Below are positions 32,911 through 45,401 of a stretch of DNA of 64,000 nt, piece after piece. Under the pieces are notes generated by a model that made no database searches, was not told the DNA's origin, and saw only the letters and a program-made list of their open reading frames with translations. The position numbers and the translations under genes were made by a program. Numbering within the stretch: position 1 is the first letter of the stretch; each line of letters begins with the position of its first letter. The stretch spans positions 930,001 to 994,000 of the forward strand of contig JAPTOF010000017.1 of assembly GCA_028554755.1 (NCBI GenBank), in the 5' to 3' direction. The DNA comes from Cordia subcordata (Eukaryota > Streptophyta > Magnoliopsida > Boraginales > Cordiaceae).

Positions 32911-35900
32911 ATACCTCCAAGCCTAATAAGTAAGCCTGACTGAGGTTGGCCCATCTACTCATTTTTCTAAAGGGATTCCGAAGGCTTTATATAGTAAATA
33001 ACAATCCCATTATTTCAATAAAAGTTAGGCTTGAGGGCCTCCAATGTTTATTAAAACTGTGTCCATTATTATTTACTTTAATGGAAGGCAATGATTTGGG
33101 CATCTCCATGTCCAAACCACTTCGAACCTAATAATTTAGAGAATTTAATAAGCACATTGTTATTATAGCAAAATCCTTTAAATAATCTAGTTAATTAATC
33201 AAAATTGACATACAAATATATATATATATATACATGTGAGTGATCATGGGCTATCCTAGTATGGCTTACAAGAGCCATCATAGTCATTCTATCATGCAAA
33301 GCAAGATTATTACCTATCAATATTGGTAAACCTAGATAAGGCCTGGCCTTTAGATTGGTATTCAACTCCTTATCTAGATCGTGTTATAGCTACTAATTAC
33401 AATAACTAAAAGAAAAACTCCATTTAAAAGGAGTGAGTATATCACTTGGAAAAGCGAATTACAACTAGAATTTAAAGCTAAGGCTGGGCTTGTAGGCCCA
33501 ATTTAATCCTAAATACAATTACGGTAATTGATAAATAAACATGTAATAGTATGCAAGAGATGTAAGCCTATAACTATCTCAAAATATGCCATACATTTAA
33601 ATAACGAGGCATAAAGAAGATAAAAATTTTGTTGCATAATCGTTGGATCAATTTAATCATGTTAAATCAATCCTCCAACTAATTAAACTCCTTTTAAATT
33701 TTATTGGCATTAAAATCTAATTTTGACTAATCTTGGGACTTTTTTCAATTGATTAAAAAACTCCTTTCTATTTGATTGGTGTCAAAATCACTATTTTGAC
33801 TAATCAAGGGGATTACTTAATTAACTAATTGGAGCCAAAATCTAATTTTGACTATTTTGGTTCATTCGTTAATTAATTAAAAACTATTTCCAATTAATTT
33901 GAGTGAAAATCAAAATTCTGAAAAATATAAGACTTTTTCAATTAATTAAAACATCTTTTAAAATTAATTAGAGTTGAGAACAAATTTTAAAAAATTTTGG
34001 ATTTCATCCAATTGGTTAAAACTCATTTTAAGCTAATTGAGATGTAAAAAACAATACCTATTAATGAGTGATGGGCTTGAGAATGAATATCATATATTTG
34101 TTCTTGAAGTGGAAGTTAATTTTATCAAATAAAATTATCTAAGGGTAATTAACAAGTTTTTTTACTAATGTTGGCTTAAATTAACGTTCAACTTAAATCA
34201 AATATAAGTGAAATATTAAATATTAATTTGAGATCATAGTGCCATTATCATATAATAGAATGAAATAAACAATCAATAAACATCTCACCAATTTTTTTCT
34301 TTTATAAATTCAAAATAACTATTACTCTAAATCTGTTGGGGGCTTATTCAATCTAATTAAGTTTTTAACTTAATTTAAAAAATAATAAGTCTTTTCCTCA
34401 TGTAGGATAACTTAATGAGTAGACCAATCAAAAGCAGCGCATAGCACATTAACTATAGGCACTGATATAAATCTATATATAAAGAGGACAACTACATGTT
34501 AAGTACCAAAACCAAACCCTTTTAGAAACCCAAAATCCTGGCCCAACTTAATATTGCCCTAATATTATTAGGCCTAACAGATTAAGCCCACTGAAGTCCA
34601 AAGTTCTTGCCAATCCTACCCAACATTAGAGTATTAAACTATACTATTTTACTCCAAAACAAATAAGCCCAACACACATACAAACTGAGTTGGCCTAATT
34701 CAATTGGCCCAAAACCAAATCTAGAAACTGGGTCAGGTCTTACCCAACTTGCTAATAGACCTTAGAACCCCCAAACTCATATGCTGCAACCATAATGGAT
34801 GGCCGCCATCTTAATAATTTTTTTTTAAATTGTAGTGCTACTGTTCACAAAGCTACAAACTCAGTCCCCAAACCACCACGCCACTTAGAAGAGACTACCA
34901 TGTGCCGACCTTTTCATTATAGCACCATGACCATTGCGGCCTCTCATCTTCTTCACCCAACTATTTCAAATGGGTTGCCCATTCACCCAAGCATGCCTTG
35001 ACCCTTCCTGATAGCAAATAAGATTACACTATCTGATCTATAATCAGCCTTCATCACCTTTATCATCTTGCTCCCCCACGATTGGCAACAACATCTGTTA
35101 AGTCCTATCACCACTATGAAGTGAAGCCACTATTGACCACCATCCTCAATTGTCGTGAAAAAGAGCAACCCTAACCCTCTCTTTTACCCTTATCATTGTA
35201 AACAACTCGCTGCCCACAAAATATGCAAGCTCTGGGAGGTAGTCACGTGACCATGATGCAACAAAATTGCAGCATCAATAGGGGTTTTAGGTGAATTTGA
35301 CAAAGACGACTTCCATCTCCTAAAGCCCTAGTCATCTTAATTGTTTGCGACTTTGGCGAGAAGGGCAGGCTTGGTTGGTGGTCATCGAATCGGAGGGCAA
35401 TGACCCCTTTCTGCCAAGGAAACATCCTTTGTTCTAGATATAATTGCAAATCCAATATACATGGTTAGTGCACACATCATATCCAAAATCAAGATTAGTT
35501 TCACCATAGGGCCAACAAACTTTGGCCGCAGTCAAAACCATCAATAAGAGGCCAAAAACACTCAAATCATCATCTTATTAAGACCACCGCAAAATACGCA
35601 CGTGCTGAGCCACCGATCATTGACTATCTTAACAACTATATATGTGTGTATTTAAATCTCTTATACTTTTAGTTCTAATGAGCAACGGGTGATGATTGCA
35701 TGATTCTAAGGGACACTCAAAAGAAGATGTCTGATCATCTTCTTTGTGTTTGATAATCTTATTATAGATTCTTAAAACATTCACAACATACAAAAGGCCG
35801 TTAATTCCTAGGTAGTGCTTGGGCAAAGACATGCACTTAAATAGATTTAATTGGATGTCATTAATTTGCAATCTGATTGTAAATAAATGTTTGGGCAAAA

Positions 35901-36040
35901 TAAAGACGATCAATTATCATAAATCAAGGGCAATAAATTCTATTTTGAAATTGATTCATAATTCTCATCTAAAATAGAACAAAAAAATGGATCACGAACC
36001 AGCCATGTGAAAAATAAACAACATCATAAAAAGAGCTTTA
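32911..36040. other. AT-rich non-coding stretch
   Basis: No ORF with a recognisable domain is seen over 3.1 kb. The beginning (32920-33130) faintly resembles 31060-31260. A ~70-bp degenerate tandem repeat lies at 33681-34050. It lies downstream of the primer site of LTR I (36041-36052, minus), so part may be the internal region of a non-coding LTR element, but this is unproven. Confidence 0.45.
33681..34050. repeat. Degenerate ~70-bp tandem repeat
   Basis: Units begin near 33681, 33747, 33819, 33871, 33940 and 34010 (spacing 52-72). Each opens with AATTRRTTAA-like bases, then ACTCCTTTT-like, then a TTTTGACTA-like block. It is very AT-rich. No coding meaning is seen. Confidence 0.55.
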
Positions 36041-36052
36041 GCTTTGATACTA
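36041..36052 (-). other. Decayed tRNA-Met primer site next to LTR I
   Basis: GCTTTGATACTA is the reverse complement of TGGTATCAGAGC with two transitions. This is the usual primer site of Copia elements and supports a minus-strand Copia LTR at 36053-37320. Confidence 0.5.
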
Positions 36053-37320
36053 TTATAGGAAATTGAGGAGACTTTTTTGGATTTCCCTGCAGGATCAAGC
36101 TCTCTACTGTTAAAATTTTCAGAAAAGATACTGGATTACCTCGAAAAAGCACAAAATCTCTAAAACTAGTTTCTAATTTGCCTCGCGAAAGCATCAAGTT
36201 GCTCTTCTTTGTGTACGATCAAGAAATTGTTTTGCGGAAGCGTCGAACTGCTCGTCTTCATATGTGATCAAGAATTATTGGAGAAGGCTATTTTTGAGTT
36301 TTGGGCTTTGAAAGAGAATTTTGACAACTAGTTTCTCGGTATCAAGTTTTCACAAAAGCCCTTGTGTACTCTCTTTATATAGGGAGATATAGGCTTTCCA
36401 TAAAGCCTATCACCATAACCCATTAAGTCCAACTTTTCGAACATAAAATTATGGACTTTTCAAATCCAAATTAAAGCCAAATTAAATCAGCATTTAATTT
36501 ATAAACAATAACCCATGAATTAATTTGATTCACATATCCAATGCTAGTTAGACATAGTAAAAGTTAATTCCGTGACCCATAACAAGAAATTAAATATTAT
36601 AATATTTAATTCTCAATTAAATGTCTACAATATTAATTACTTATAATATTATATAATTTGTAATTAAATAATAGCACATTGAATTCACAATTAAACGTGA
36701 TCGAAATTATTACAGTAGGGCCAATCCTGTAACTAATGCCCGACCACGTGCATGATTTTGTTAGGTTTAAACTGAAACAAGTAATATAAGGACTAGCCTT
36801 ATACTAATCGATAATAATGTCTAGCAATGATTCCCGATATCTAAATAAGCTAAATAGTTGCAAGGAAATGTTCAATGAACTTGCACATTGTGAAGGATTC
36901 CTTAACCCTTGATGTTCTAAAATAACATTAAGGGCATGGTTAACAATTAAACCCTTAATTGGTCATTCTATGTGAGTTCTGATTCAATAATGACACATCA
37001 CGACTAAACTTGGTGGCTTATCATAATGAGTTCTCTGGCTGAAGACTTAGTGAATCGAAGCAAAGCAGAATATCATTCTCTAAATACCCGAAGTGGTCAA
37101 TCCAATCTTGACTTATACATTGACTTCGCAACACTTGCCTATACCCAGCAGCCTTTTTGTTGATCAATTGTTTTATATGTGGTCTATCTTAGTCCATATT
37201 TTCAAAAAATTCTACTAAGAAAGCATGTTGTAGAAGCAGAAATAACCATATAACATGTACAAGAACATGCTTAAGAATACATAAAACATAACTAGTATTT
37301 GCATAATATGTAAACCTAAT
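36053..37320 (-). repeat. LTR remnant I, probably Copia 5' LTR
   Basis: It is non-coding. It has a TATATAAA box on the minus strand (36381-36374) and a Met-type primer site just outside its 3' edge. Solo LTR D inserted at 37321, so the LTR start is lost or lies in the short spacer at 50277-50296. Confidence 0.5.
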
Positions 37321-37428
37321 TGATATGTTAATTTTGTGTGCATGTTTGCATTGTATTTCTATCTATGTAGAGGTGCTTTTTAGCTTATTAGATAGCTTTA
37401 GTGCAAAGTTTATACTATATTTGTTCGT

Positions 37429-39297
37429 TGATGTGTTGTGTTTTTGTGTGTGTTTGCATTATCATTTACCTATATTTTAGAGGTGTTGAGTGCTCATAAT
37501 GATGCATTAGTGTAGTACTTTTGATAAGAATAGACTTAAGCGTAAACAAATGTACATATCGAGTTTAAGAGACAAATTGCTACACTAATTGCTTATTTTC
37601 AATGATTTAGGTGAACTTTGGGTTAAGATCGAGATTGGACGATGAAAGGTGATGAAGATGGGAAATGCACGGGTCTAAGAGAGAAGACTAGAGGCCGAAA
37701 AGACAAAGAATGGAGGAAGAAAGTCAGCCGGACGACCAAGGAAAAAAGAGCCGGTCGACCGGCCACTCCAGAGAGGTGCCAAAAATAGCCGGACGACCAC
37801 CCCTCTAGAGCCGGTCGACTGGCCAGTCCAGAGAGCATCATTAAAAAGCCAGTGGAGCTAGGTCCAGAGGCCGATCGACCGGCTGAGAACATATAAATAG
37901 GGCCCGATTCTGCAGAAAAAAAAGGGGGAGGACTTTTTGGAAGAATAACACACACTTCACACCTAAAATTCTCACACACTTAACCCTAGATCCCACCCAC
38001 TTCACACACACTTTTCACACATTTCTCACTAAGAACCGAGCTTGATTTGGAGGGTTCAAACATTTTGGAATCAAGTTTGCTCAAAAGCTTTGTTCAAGAT
38101 TAGCTAGGATGAAAGGGAAGCTTCATTATTTCTCTTTCATTCTATTTCCTATTATGATTGAGTAGACTTGTGTAGGGTGATTTAACTTATGTAATAGGTT
38201 AATTATATACTCTTATGATATGGGATATGATGGCTGTATATATATACATGTTTCGAATTTTCTTGTTCAAATGGGTATTTTCTCATTCATGTCTAAGTGT
38301 TTGATAAAATGCCTAGATGAGTAACATGTGTATAAATTGAAGTTTGTTTGTTACTAAACACATCTAATCCATGTTATAATCATGTCTATGTGTTTATATG
38401 TGGATGCTATGAAGTGGGTAATGCTTTTATTCATGTCTATATGTATATTTGTATGCCTAGTAACGAGCATAACTTCAATAAAGCATACGTGTTGGTTGTT
38501 AATTATTTCTAATGGTGTGAACTGAACATGACGATGTTTGGTAGTTGAATAGGTTCCATTATTCACGCGCACCTTGGCCTTGAACATGTATAACGCACTA
38601 GCAAGTCAAATCCTACTGTAGTGACCTTAGAATGACAAAGTATAATTTAGGGCTAGTCTAGGCTGAGTCTCCTTTGGCTTTAAATCCAGCCAATAGGTTT
38701 CCGGATAGGTTTAGTCGACCTTAGCAACACTAGGTCTTGGCTTTAAATCCAGCCAAAGGTTTAGGTACTAAGGTAGGTTCATTCTAAGCCACCTAGAAAG
38801 TTAGTTAGTCACTTTTGAGGCCCTAGGTCATAAGGACCACGCTGTAGCTCTAGGAGGCGCCGCCTAGGGACGGACCCGCACCGAGTCCTAGGGGGAAATT
38901 AGGACGCTAACTAACAACCTAGTTAAGAGCACTCATGATAGTTAGCCATCATCCCTTAATCCCATAGCATTTGAGTATAGAATTACCCATTCACAAGTCG
39001 AAGTCACCCTAACCCCTTCTCAAGTGTTAGTTCCCTATTGACCAACTTGTGCTCCCATTTTTCATATTCATGGTTTAGTTTTATTTCCTTTACCTAGAGC
39101 TCCCAATAATCCAAAACCCAAAAAAAAATATGTCTAGTTTAGATCTTTCTTTTTGGCACTTTCTAGAACACCAAGCATAGAATTCACCCACATTATTCAC
39201 GCCTCCCTGTGGTTCGACACCCGCACTTGTATACACTATATTGCACGATCCGTACGCTTGCGGGTCTTTTAGAGCTTGCACTCGAATGCTAACACCA
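37429..39297 (+). repeat. 5' LTR of element C
   Basis: It is 1,869 bp, TGATGTG to ACACCA. A perfect CCGGTCGACCGG lies at 37751-37762 and a one-change copy at 37811-37822. TATAAATA is at 37892-37899. The CCTAGG hairpin is at 38863-38892. Two perfect TTGGCT...AGCCAA hairpins lie near 38676 and 38736. Confidence 0.95.
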
Positions 39298-39303
39298 AGT
39301 TCT

Positions 39304-39321
39304 TGGCGCCGTTGCCGGGGA
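39304..39321 (+). other. Primer binding site of element C (tRNA-Asp type)
   Basis: TGGCGCCGTTGCCGGGGA is the unmutated Athila-type site, separated from the LTR by AGTTCT. The leader to 39579 is T-rich and non-coding. Confidence 0.9.
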
Positions 39322-39579
39322 AGGCACGGTGATTTGTATTCTTTGCTTGTGTGTTTTGGTAGTTGCTTTATTTGTTTTTCTTTCTTTTTCTTTATAGTTT
39401 GTTTATTTTTTTTGCTTATCTTGCTTATTGTTCATATTATCTTGCTTTAGTTTTTGTTTATCTATTTTAGCTTTTGTCGTTGTTTTTAATACTCTTTAGG
39501 ATTGTGGTTTATTTGCTGTTGTTTTAGGAATACTGAAGTTTTCGGGGGTTGAAGTGGCCGGAGTTAGGATAGTTTGTGC

Positions 39580-41250
39580 ATGCTTGCTAGGAGATCCCTT
39601 AGAAATCCCTTAGTTCCTCTTAATCCTGAACCCGATAGAATTGCTAGACATTTTAGGAATTTAGGAGATCTTCTTGAGGAGATGATCGATCCCAATCATC
39701 CTCCTAATCCTCCCAATCCCCCAATGAATCCCATTCCACCTCATGATCACATTGGGCATCAAGCCCAAGCTCATTTTAGACGAGAGCCCCGTAGACTAGA
39801 TCCACCTATAGATGAGGAACCCACTCTTAGGCAATTCTTTCTCCCCGAAGCCTTTAAGCCCAATTTGGCTATTCAAATTTCGGGTTTGGGGGAGACGAAC
39901 TTTGAGATTAAGCCTAATATGTTGGCTATGCTTCCCTCCTTATACGGGAGAAGCAATGAGAGTCCTCTAGATCATATCACTAATTTTGTTGAGATGAGTT
40001 CCACTCTCCATGTCCCCAATGTCTCTCAAGAGGTCATATGTCTAAGATTGTTTTCTTTCTCTCTTAAGGACAAGGCTAGGACTTGGTTGCATTCCTTACC
40101 CAATGGTTGCATTACTACATGGGCTGAGTTTCAATCTAAGTTCTTCAAAAAATTTTATCCCATGGCCAAGACGGCTGACCTTAGGACCGCCATTATGACT
40201 TTCTCCTAACATGACCTTGAATCTTTTCATGAGGCTTGGGAGAGGTTCAAGGATCTTCTTAGACAATGTTCACACCACGGGTACGGCAATCATGACCTAA
40301 TGCAATACTTCTTTCGAGGCTTAAATGAACAAAATAGGATGATGGTCAATGCCACCTCCGGTGGTGGCTTCTATCTTTTGAGACCGACCGAGGCATGGGA
40401 GAAAATAGAAATGATGACTGAAAATTCTTTTCAAAATTTTGCAATGGAAAGGTCTAGTCGGGGAGGCAACAAGAGAAGTGTTAGTAAGGTTGGAGTTTCT
40501 TTAGACTTACCCGCTAAGGTTGAGGCTTTGACAAATAAACTAGATCAATTCATTTCTTTGTCCATTTCATCCCAAGGTCATAGGACTAGCTCTTTAGGTT
40601 CTTTCTCCACCACTTTAGTTGTTGAAGTTTGTGCATTGTGCTCCGAGTCATCTCATGAGACCATAGCTTGCCCTTTAGCATCCCAATTTCCTGAATTCAT
40701 GAAAGATCAAGTGCGTGCCACACAAGGTTATTCTCGTGAGTATAATCCATACTCGAACACATACAATCCAGGTTGGAGGGACAACCCGAAATTTTCTTGG
40801 AGACAAGAACAGCATGAGTCTAGTTCACATCCTCAAGTTCCACCTCAGCAGTGACCCCGTCCTCAATATCCCCTAGGTTTCTATCATCTTAATCAGCCCC
40901 GTCTCACTAGTGCTCCTCAACCTCAGGCTTTACCTGCTCCCTCTAGTAGCCAGACTCTTAGTAATGATGTGATGAAGTTAATATAGTTTATTCAGAATCA
41001 GCAGCAAGCATTAGCTAGTCAGCAGCAGGAGTTAGCTGACAATAGGCAAGAGATGGCTAGCTATAGGCAACAGATGGCTAGGTTTGAGACACTGTTAGGA
41101 CAGATTTCTAGTCAATTGAGCGCTAGAGACCCCGAGAAATTGCCTTCTCAGCCGGAGGTGAACCCTAGAGTCCAGTCTTATTCCTCCACCGATACCACTT
41201 ATCCCCCTCAGGCCCAGGCTAAGGCCGTCACCACTCTTAGGAGCGGTCGG
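39580..41250 (+). pseudogene. gag of element C
   Basis: It has the same architecture as in B but with an extra NPP repeat in the proline-rich N-terminus and a Q-rich helical stretch (about 40987-41090) 14 residues longer. Three stops (40207, 40852, 40984) fall in gag. The nucleocapsid zinc knuckle is intact. Confidence 0.88.
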
Positions 41251-41739
41251 GTAGTGGATAATAGGGTAGGAGTTGACTTTGCAGTGCCTGCACCTAGTGG
41301 TCCTTCTGAGTCTAGAGCACCATATGGTAGCCTTGTTGAGGGAAATTCTAGAGAAGGTCCTGTTAAGAGAGATGAGCCCATTAGAGATCATGGAGAGAGT
41401 AGTACTTCCCGCCTACATCGGGAGGGAAAAGAGCCTATTGATGACTCCCATGTATCTAGAGGTATAGAGCCTAGAGTTCCCTTTCCATCCGCTTTAGAGA
41501 GACCTACACCTAGTGAGGATTCTAGGTTCTTCAAGGTTTTAGAGCATCTTAAAGACCTTAAGGTCAATCTTCCTTTGATAGATGTGATCATTTCCATCCC
41601 CTCTTATTCTAAGTTCTTTAAGGATCTTTGTACAAGGAAACGTAGGTCATCGAACATTCCTAAGAAGGTGAGGCTTACGGAGAAGGTGAGTAGTATTTGT
41701 ACTTCGGGCCTTCCGTCCAAGATGAGTGACCCCAAAGCC

Positions 41740-42080
41740 TTCACCATTCCTTGTAGGATCCGTAAGACCCAGATTGATCATGCTTTATTAGATTTAGGAT
41801 CTAGTGTGAATCTCATTCCCTACTCTGTCTATCAACAGCTAGGTCTAGGTGAGTTGTCTCCTACCCATGTTACTCTTCAGCTAGCTGATAGGTCTGAGCG
41901 TAGACCTAGGGGTGTGATAGAGGACGTTATGGTCCAGGTAGGTGAGTTTGTGTACCCTGTTGACTTCATAGTGTTAGATATGGATTCGGGACATGACTCT
42001 AGACATTTTACACCCATTCTTCTAAGTCGCCCCTTCCTTGCCACCGCAGATGCCATTATCCATTATAGGTCGGGGGTATT
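41740..42080 (+). pseudogene. Aspartic protease domain of element C
   Basis: DLGSSVNL at 41791, then QLADRSERRPRGVIEDV, DFIVLDMDSG and PILLSRPFLATADAII. The usual LGRP reads LSRP here, a G-to-A change. It is open across the domain, unlike in B. Confidence 0.85.
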
Positions 42081-42709
42081 AGAGATGAAATTTGGGAATT
42101 TGAGATCCACTATGAAGGTTGCAGAGGTGGTGAATAGGGCTAGTATAGGAGGAGAGGATGGAGAGGAGTGCTTTAGGGTGGATGTGATTGATTCTTGCGT
42201 TGAGGATCTTATAGAGAAGACTATGACCGATGGAGAAGAATTGAAGAAATTTGTGGAATTGATGTCTAGTTTTGATTTGGAGGCCTTAGAGAGGAAATGT
42301 GTAGCTTCTACTTACTTGATTGAGAGCCATTTGACTAATAAGTCACTTAAGGTTAATCCTTCTAGTCTCATTTCTAGTGATGTCCCCATTGATGATGTTG
42401 AGGTTAAGTCCCCCTTGGTTGAGCCTAGCCCTTCTTTAGAGCTCAAACCCTTTCCTAATCATTTGAAATATGCATTCCTAGGCTCTAGTGAGACCCTTCC
42501 GGTCATCATAACTTCCGATCTTTCTAGTGAGCATGAGGAGCGTCTCTTAGAGGTCCTTAGGAAACATAGGAATGCTATAGGGTGGAAAATTGATGATCTG
42601 AGAGGTATAGACCCTTCGGTTTGCATGCATCGTATTCACCTTGAGGATAAAGCCATTCCTTCTAGGGAAATGAAAATGAGGCTAAACCCACACATGAGCG
42701 AAGTAGTTA

Positions 42710-43970
42710 AGAAAGAGATCATTAAGCTTTTAGATGCAGGCATTATTTATCCGATTTCTGATAGTGAGTGGGTTAGCCCGGTCCAAGTTGTCCCTAAGAA
42801 GTCCAGGATCACTGTTGTTGAGAATGAGAGAGGAGAGCTTATCCCTGCACGTACTCCCACGGGATGGAGAGTTTGTATTGACTATAGGAAGCTCAACTTC
42901 AAAACTAGGAAGGATCATTTCCCATTGCCTTTTCTAGACTAGATCTTAGATAGAGTAGCTGGACATAGCTACTATTGTTTTCTAGATGGCTATTCGGGTT
43001 ATAACCAGATCCCTGTGTTTCCCGAGGACCAGGAGAAGACCACATTTACTTGTCCCTATGGCACTTTTGCTTATAGGAGAATGCCCTTCGGTCTTTGTAA
43101 TGCCCCAGTGACTTTTCAGAGATGTATGATGGCCATTTTTAGTGACATGATTGAGAGACATTTAGAGATTTTCATGGATGATTTCTCAGTCTTTGGAGAT
43201 AGCTTTGATGAGTGCTTGAGTCATCTCTCTTTAGTCTTAGACCAATGTGTGGAGAAGAATCTAGTGTTAAGTTGGGAGAAATCCCACTTCATGGTGCAAC
43301 GAGGGATAGTGTTGGGTCATGTTGTATCATCTAGTAGAATTCAAGTTGACCCAGCTAAGGTAGAATTGATTGAAAAGTTGCCTGTCCCTAAGTGTGTCAA
43401 GGATGTTAGATCTTTTCTAGGGCATGCAGGATTTTACCGTAGATTCATTAAGGATTTTAGTCACATTGCACGCCCTTTGTCTAGGCTCCTAGCGCAAGGT
43501 GTCCCTTTTGACTTTGATGATGAATGTGTTAGAGCTTTCAATAGGCTTAAATCCTTATTGTCTACATCCCCAATTATCCATCCACCTAACTACAGTCTCC
43601 CATTTGAGGTTATGTGTGATGCATCCGATTATGCGATAGGAGCTATTTTAGGTCAAAGGAAGGATAAGTTGCCCCATGTTGTGTACTATGCTAGCAAGAC
43701 TCTTGATGAAGCACAAAAGAATTATACCACTACGGAAAAAGAGCTTCTAGCAATAGTTTTCTCCCTTGACAAGTTTAGGTCATACATCCTAGGGTCCAAA
43801 GTTATTGTCTACACTGATCATGCGGCATTGAACTATTTGTTGTCTAAGAAAGAATCTATGCCCCGCTTGATTAGGTGGTTGCTCCTCCTTCAAGAGTTCG
43901 GCATAGAAATTCGGGATAAGAAGGGTAGAGAAAATTTAGTTGCGGATCATCTTTCCCGTCTTGTTAGGGA
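42710..43970 (+). pseudogene. RT and RNase H of element C
   Basis: All core RT motifs and the FMDD box are present, but TAG at 42940 cuts RT between DHFPLPFLD and ILDRVAG. RNase H motifs [32 protein letters not shown] and VADHLSRL follow without a break. Confidence 0.92.
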
Positions 43971-44237
43971 GTCTTCTAGTGATCCATCTCCTTTTCATGA
44001 TTCATTCCCCGATGAACAATTATTTGCTGTTTCTCATCACACGCCTTGGTTTGCTCATATTGTCAATTATCTTGCCACAGGGCGTTTTCCTTCCCTTTGG
44101 GAGAAAAGAGAAAAAGATAGGTTCCTAGCACAAGTTAGGCATTTCTTTTGGGAGGATCCCTATCTTTTCAAAGTGTTTGCGGATCAAATGATTCGCCGGT
44201 GTGTGCCTGAGGATGAGTTTGAAAGCGTTTTGAGCAT

Positions 44238-45339
44238 GTGTCATGATGAGGGGTGTGGGGGTCATTTTAGTGGGAAGAAGACCGCCGTGAAGGTTTTGCA
44301 AAGTGGACTATTTTGGCCTTTTCTCTTTAAGGATGCCCAAGAATATTGCAAAAAGTGTTTTAGATGTCAACAATCTGGGTCCATCTCTAGGAGAAACATG
44401 ATGCCTTTATCCCCTATTCTTCCTTGTGAGTTGTTTGATGTTTGGGGTATAGACTTCATGGGTCCATTTCCACCTTCTTTTGGGTGCCAATACATTTTAG
44501 TGGCCGTTGATTATGTGTCCAAATGGGTTGAGGCTATTCCTACATGCACTAATGACCATAGGGTAGTGGTTAAGTTCATTAAAGAAAACATTTTCTCTAG
44601 ATTTGGAGTCCCTAGGGTCTTAATTAGTGATGGGGGTTTGGATTTTTGCCATAGGACTTTAGAGGCCTTGTTGAGAAGATACTCGGTCACCCATAAGGTA
44701 GCCACTCCTTATCACCCACAAACTAGTGGACAAGTAGAGGTGTCCAATAGAGAGATCAAGCACATTTTAGAGAAAATGGTTAGGCCCGATAGAAGATATT
44801 GGTCTATTAGGCTAAATGATGCTTCGTGGGCCTATTGTACCGCCTTTAAGACTCCCATTGGTATATCTCCATATAGATTGGTTTATGGTAAAGCTTGTCA
44901 CTTGCCAGTAGAACTAGAGCATAGAGCTTATTGGGCAATCAAAGCCCTAAATTTTGACTTGGCAAGAGCGGGTGAGAAAAGGAAGCTAGACCTAGCGGAA
45001 TTGAAAGAGCTTAGATTCGAGGCGTATGAGAACGCTAAACTTTATAAGGATAGGATGAAGAGAATTCATGATAAACACATTATTAAGAAATCATTCTCTT
45101 CTTTTGATAAAGTTTGGTTGTTTAGCTCACGATTGAAACTCTTTCCAGGTAAGCTTAAGACAAAATGGGATGGTCCATATGAGGTGATGATTGCCTATCC
45201 TTCCGGAGCAGTCAAGATTAAAGACTTGAAGGATGGTTGAGAGTTGACGGTGAATGGGCAACGCCTGAAGCACGCATATGATCCGAGCATGGCTCGTGTG
45301 GAGGTTTTAATGCTTTAGGATCCCATCTATGGAAGTTGA
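44238..45339 (+). pseudogene. Integrase of element C
   Basis: It has the zinc finger ([11 protein letters not shown]...CKKCFRCQQ) and a complete D-X58-D-X35-E triad at codons 44452, 44629 and 44737, all in open frame. Stops at 45238 and 45316 trim only the last 34 codons, after the GPY/F-like region. This is the best-kept integrase core in the window. Confidence 0.92.
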
Positions 45340-45385
45340 AGATGAGTTGGTGTTTGCCTGGCTGACGGCTTGGTGGTTAGCGATA

Positions 45386-45401
45386 CTAGGAGGCAACCTA
45401 G
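45386..45401 (+). other. Conserved post-pol hairpin of element C
   Basis: CTAGG-AGGCAA-CCTAG, identical to B and E, about 46 bp after the pol stop. Confidence 0.6.

Larger units (their letters stand above)
39580..45339 (+). pseudogene. gag-pol: gag-pol polyprotein of element C, six stops
   Basis: A single frame of 1,920 codons (stop TGA 45337-45339) runs without any frameshift. Premature stops: TAA 40207, TGA 40852, TAG 40984, TAG 42940, TGA 45238, TAG 45316. At each, comparison with B or G shows or suggests CAA, CGA or CAG, so all six fit C-to-T. Domains: gag with zinc knuckle CX2CX4HX4C (40630-40671), protease DLG (41791), RT with FMDD (43171-43182), RNase H (about 43590-43970), integrase zinc finger (44238-44390) and DD35E triad (44452, 44629, 44737). 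The longest open pieces are 41053-42942 and 43015-45240. Confidence 0.95.

Noticed and set aside
34795..35001. A 68-codon plus-strand ORF in the non-coding stretch right of X2.
   Set aside because: It is short, shows no domain or splice context, and is within chance expectation.
35629..35913. A 94-codon minus-strand ORF near LTR I, considered as Copia gag.
   Set aside because: It has no zinc knuckle or other gag-like motif; the position fits but the content does not.
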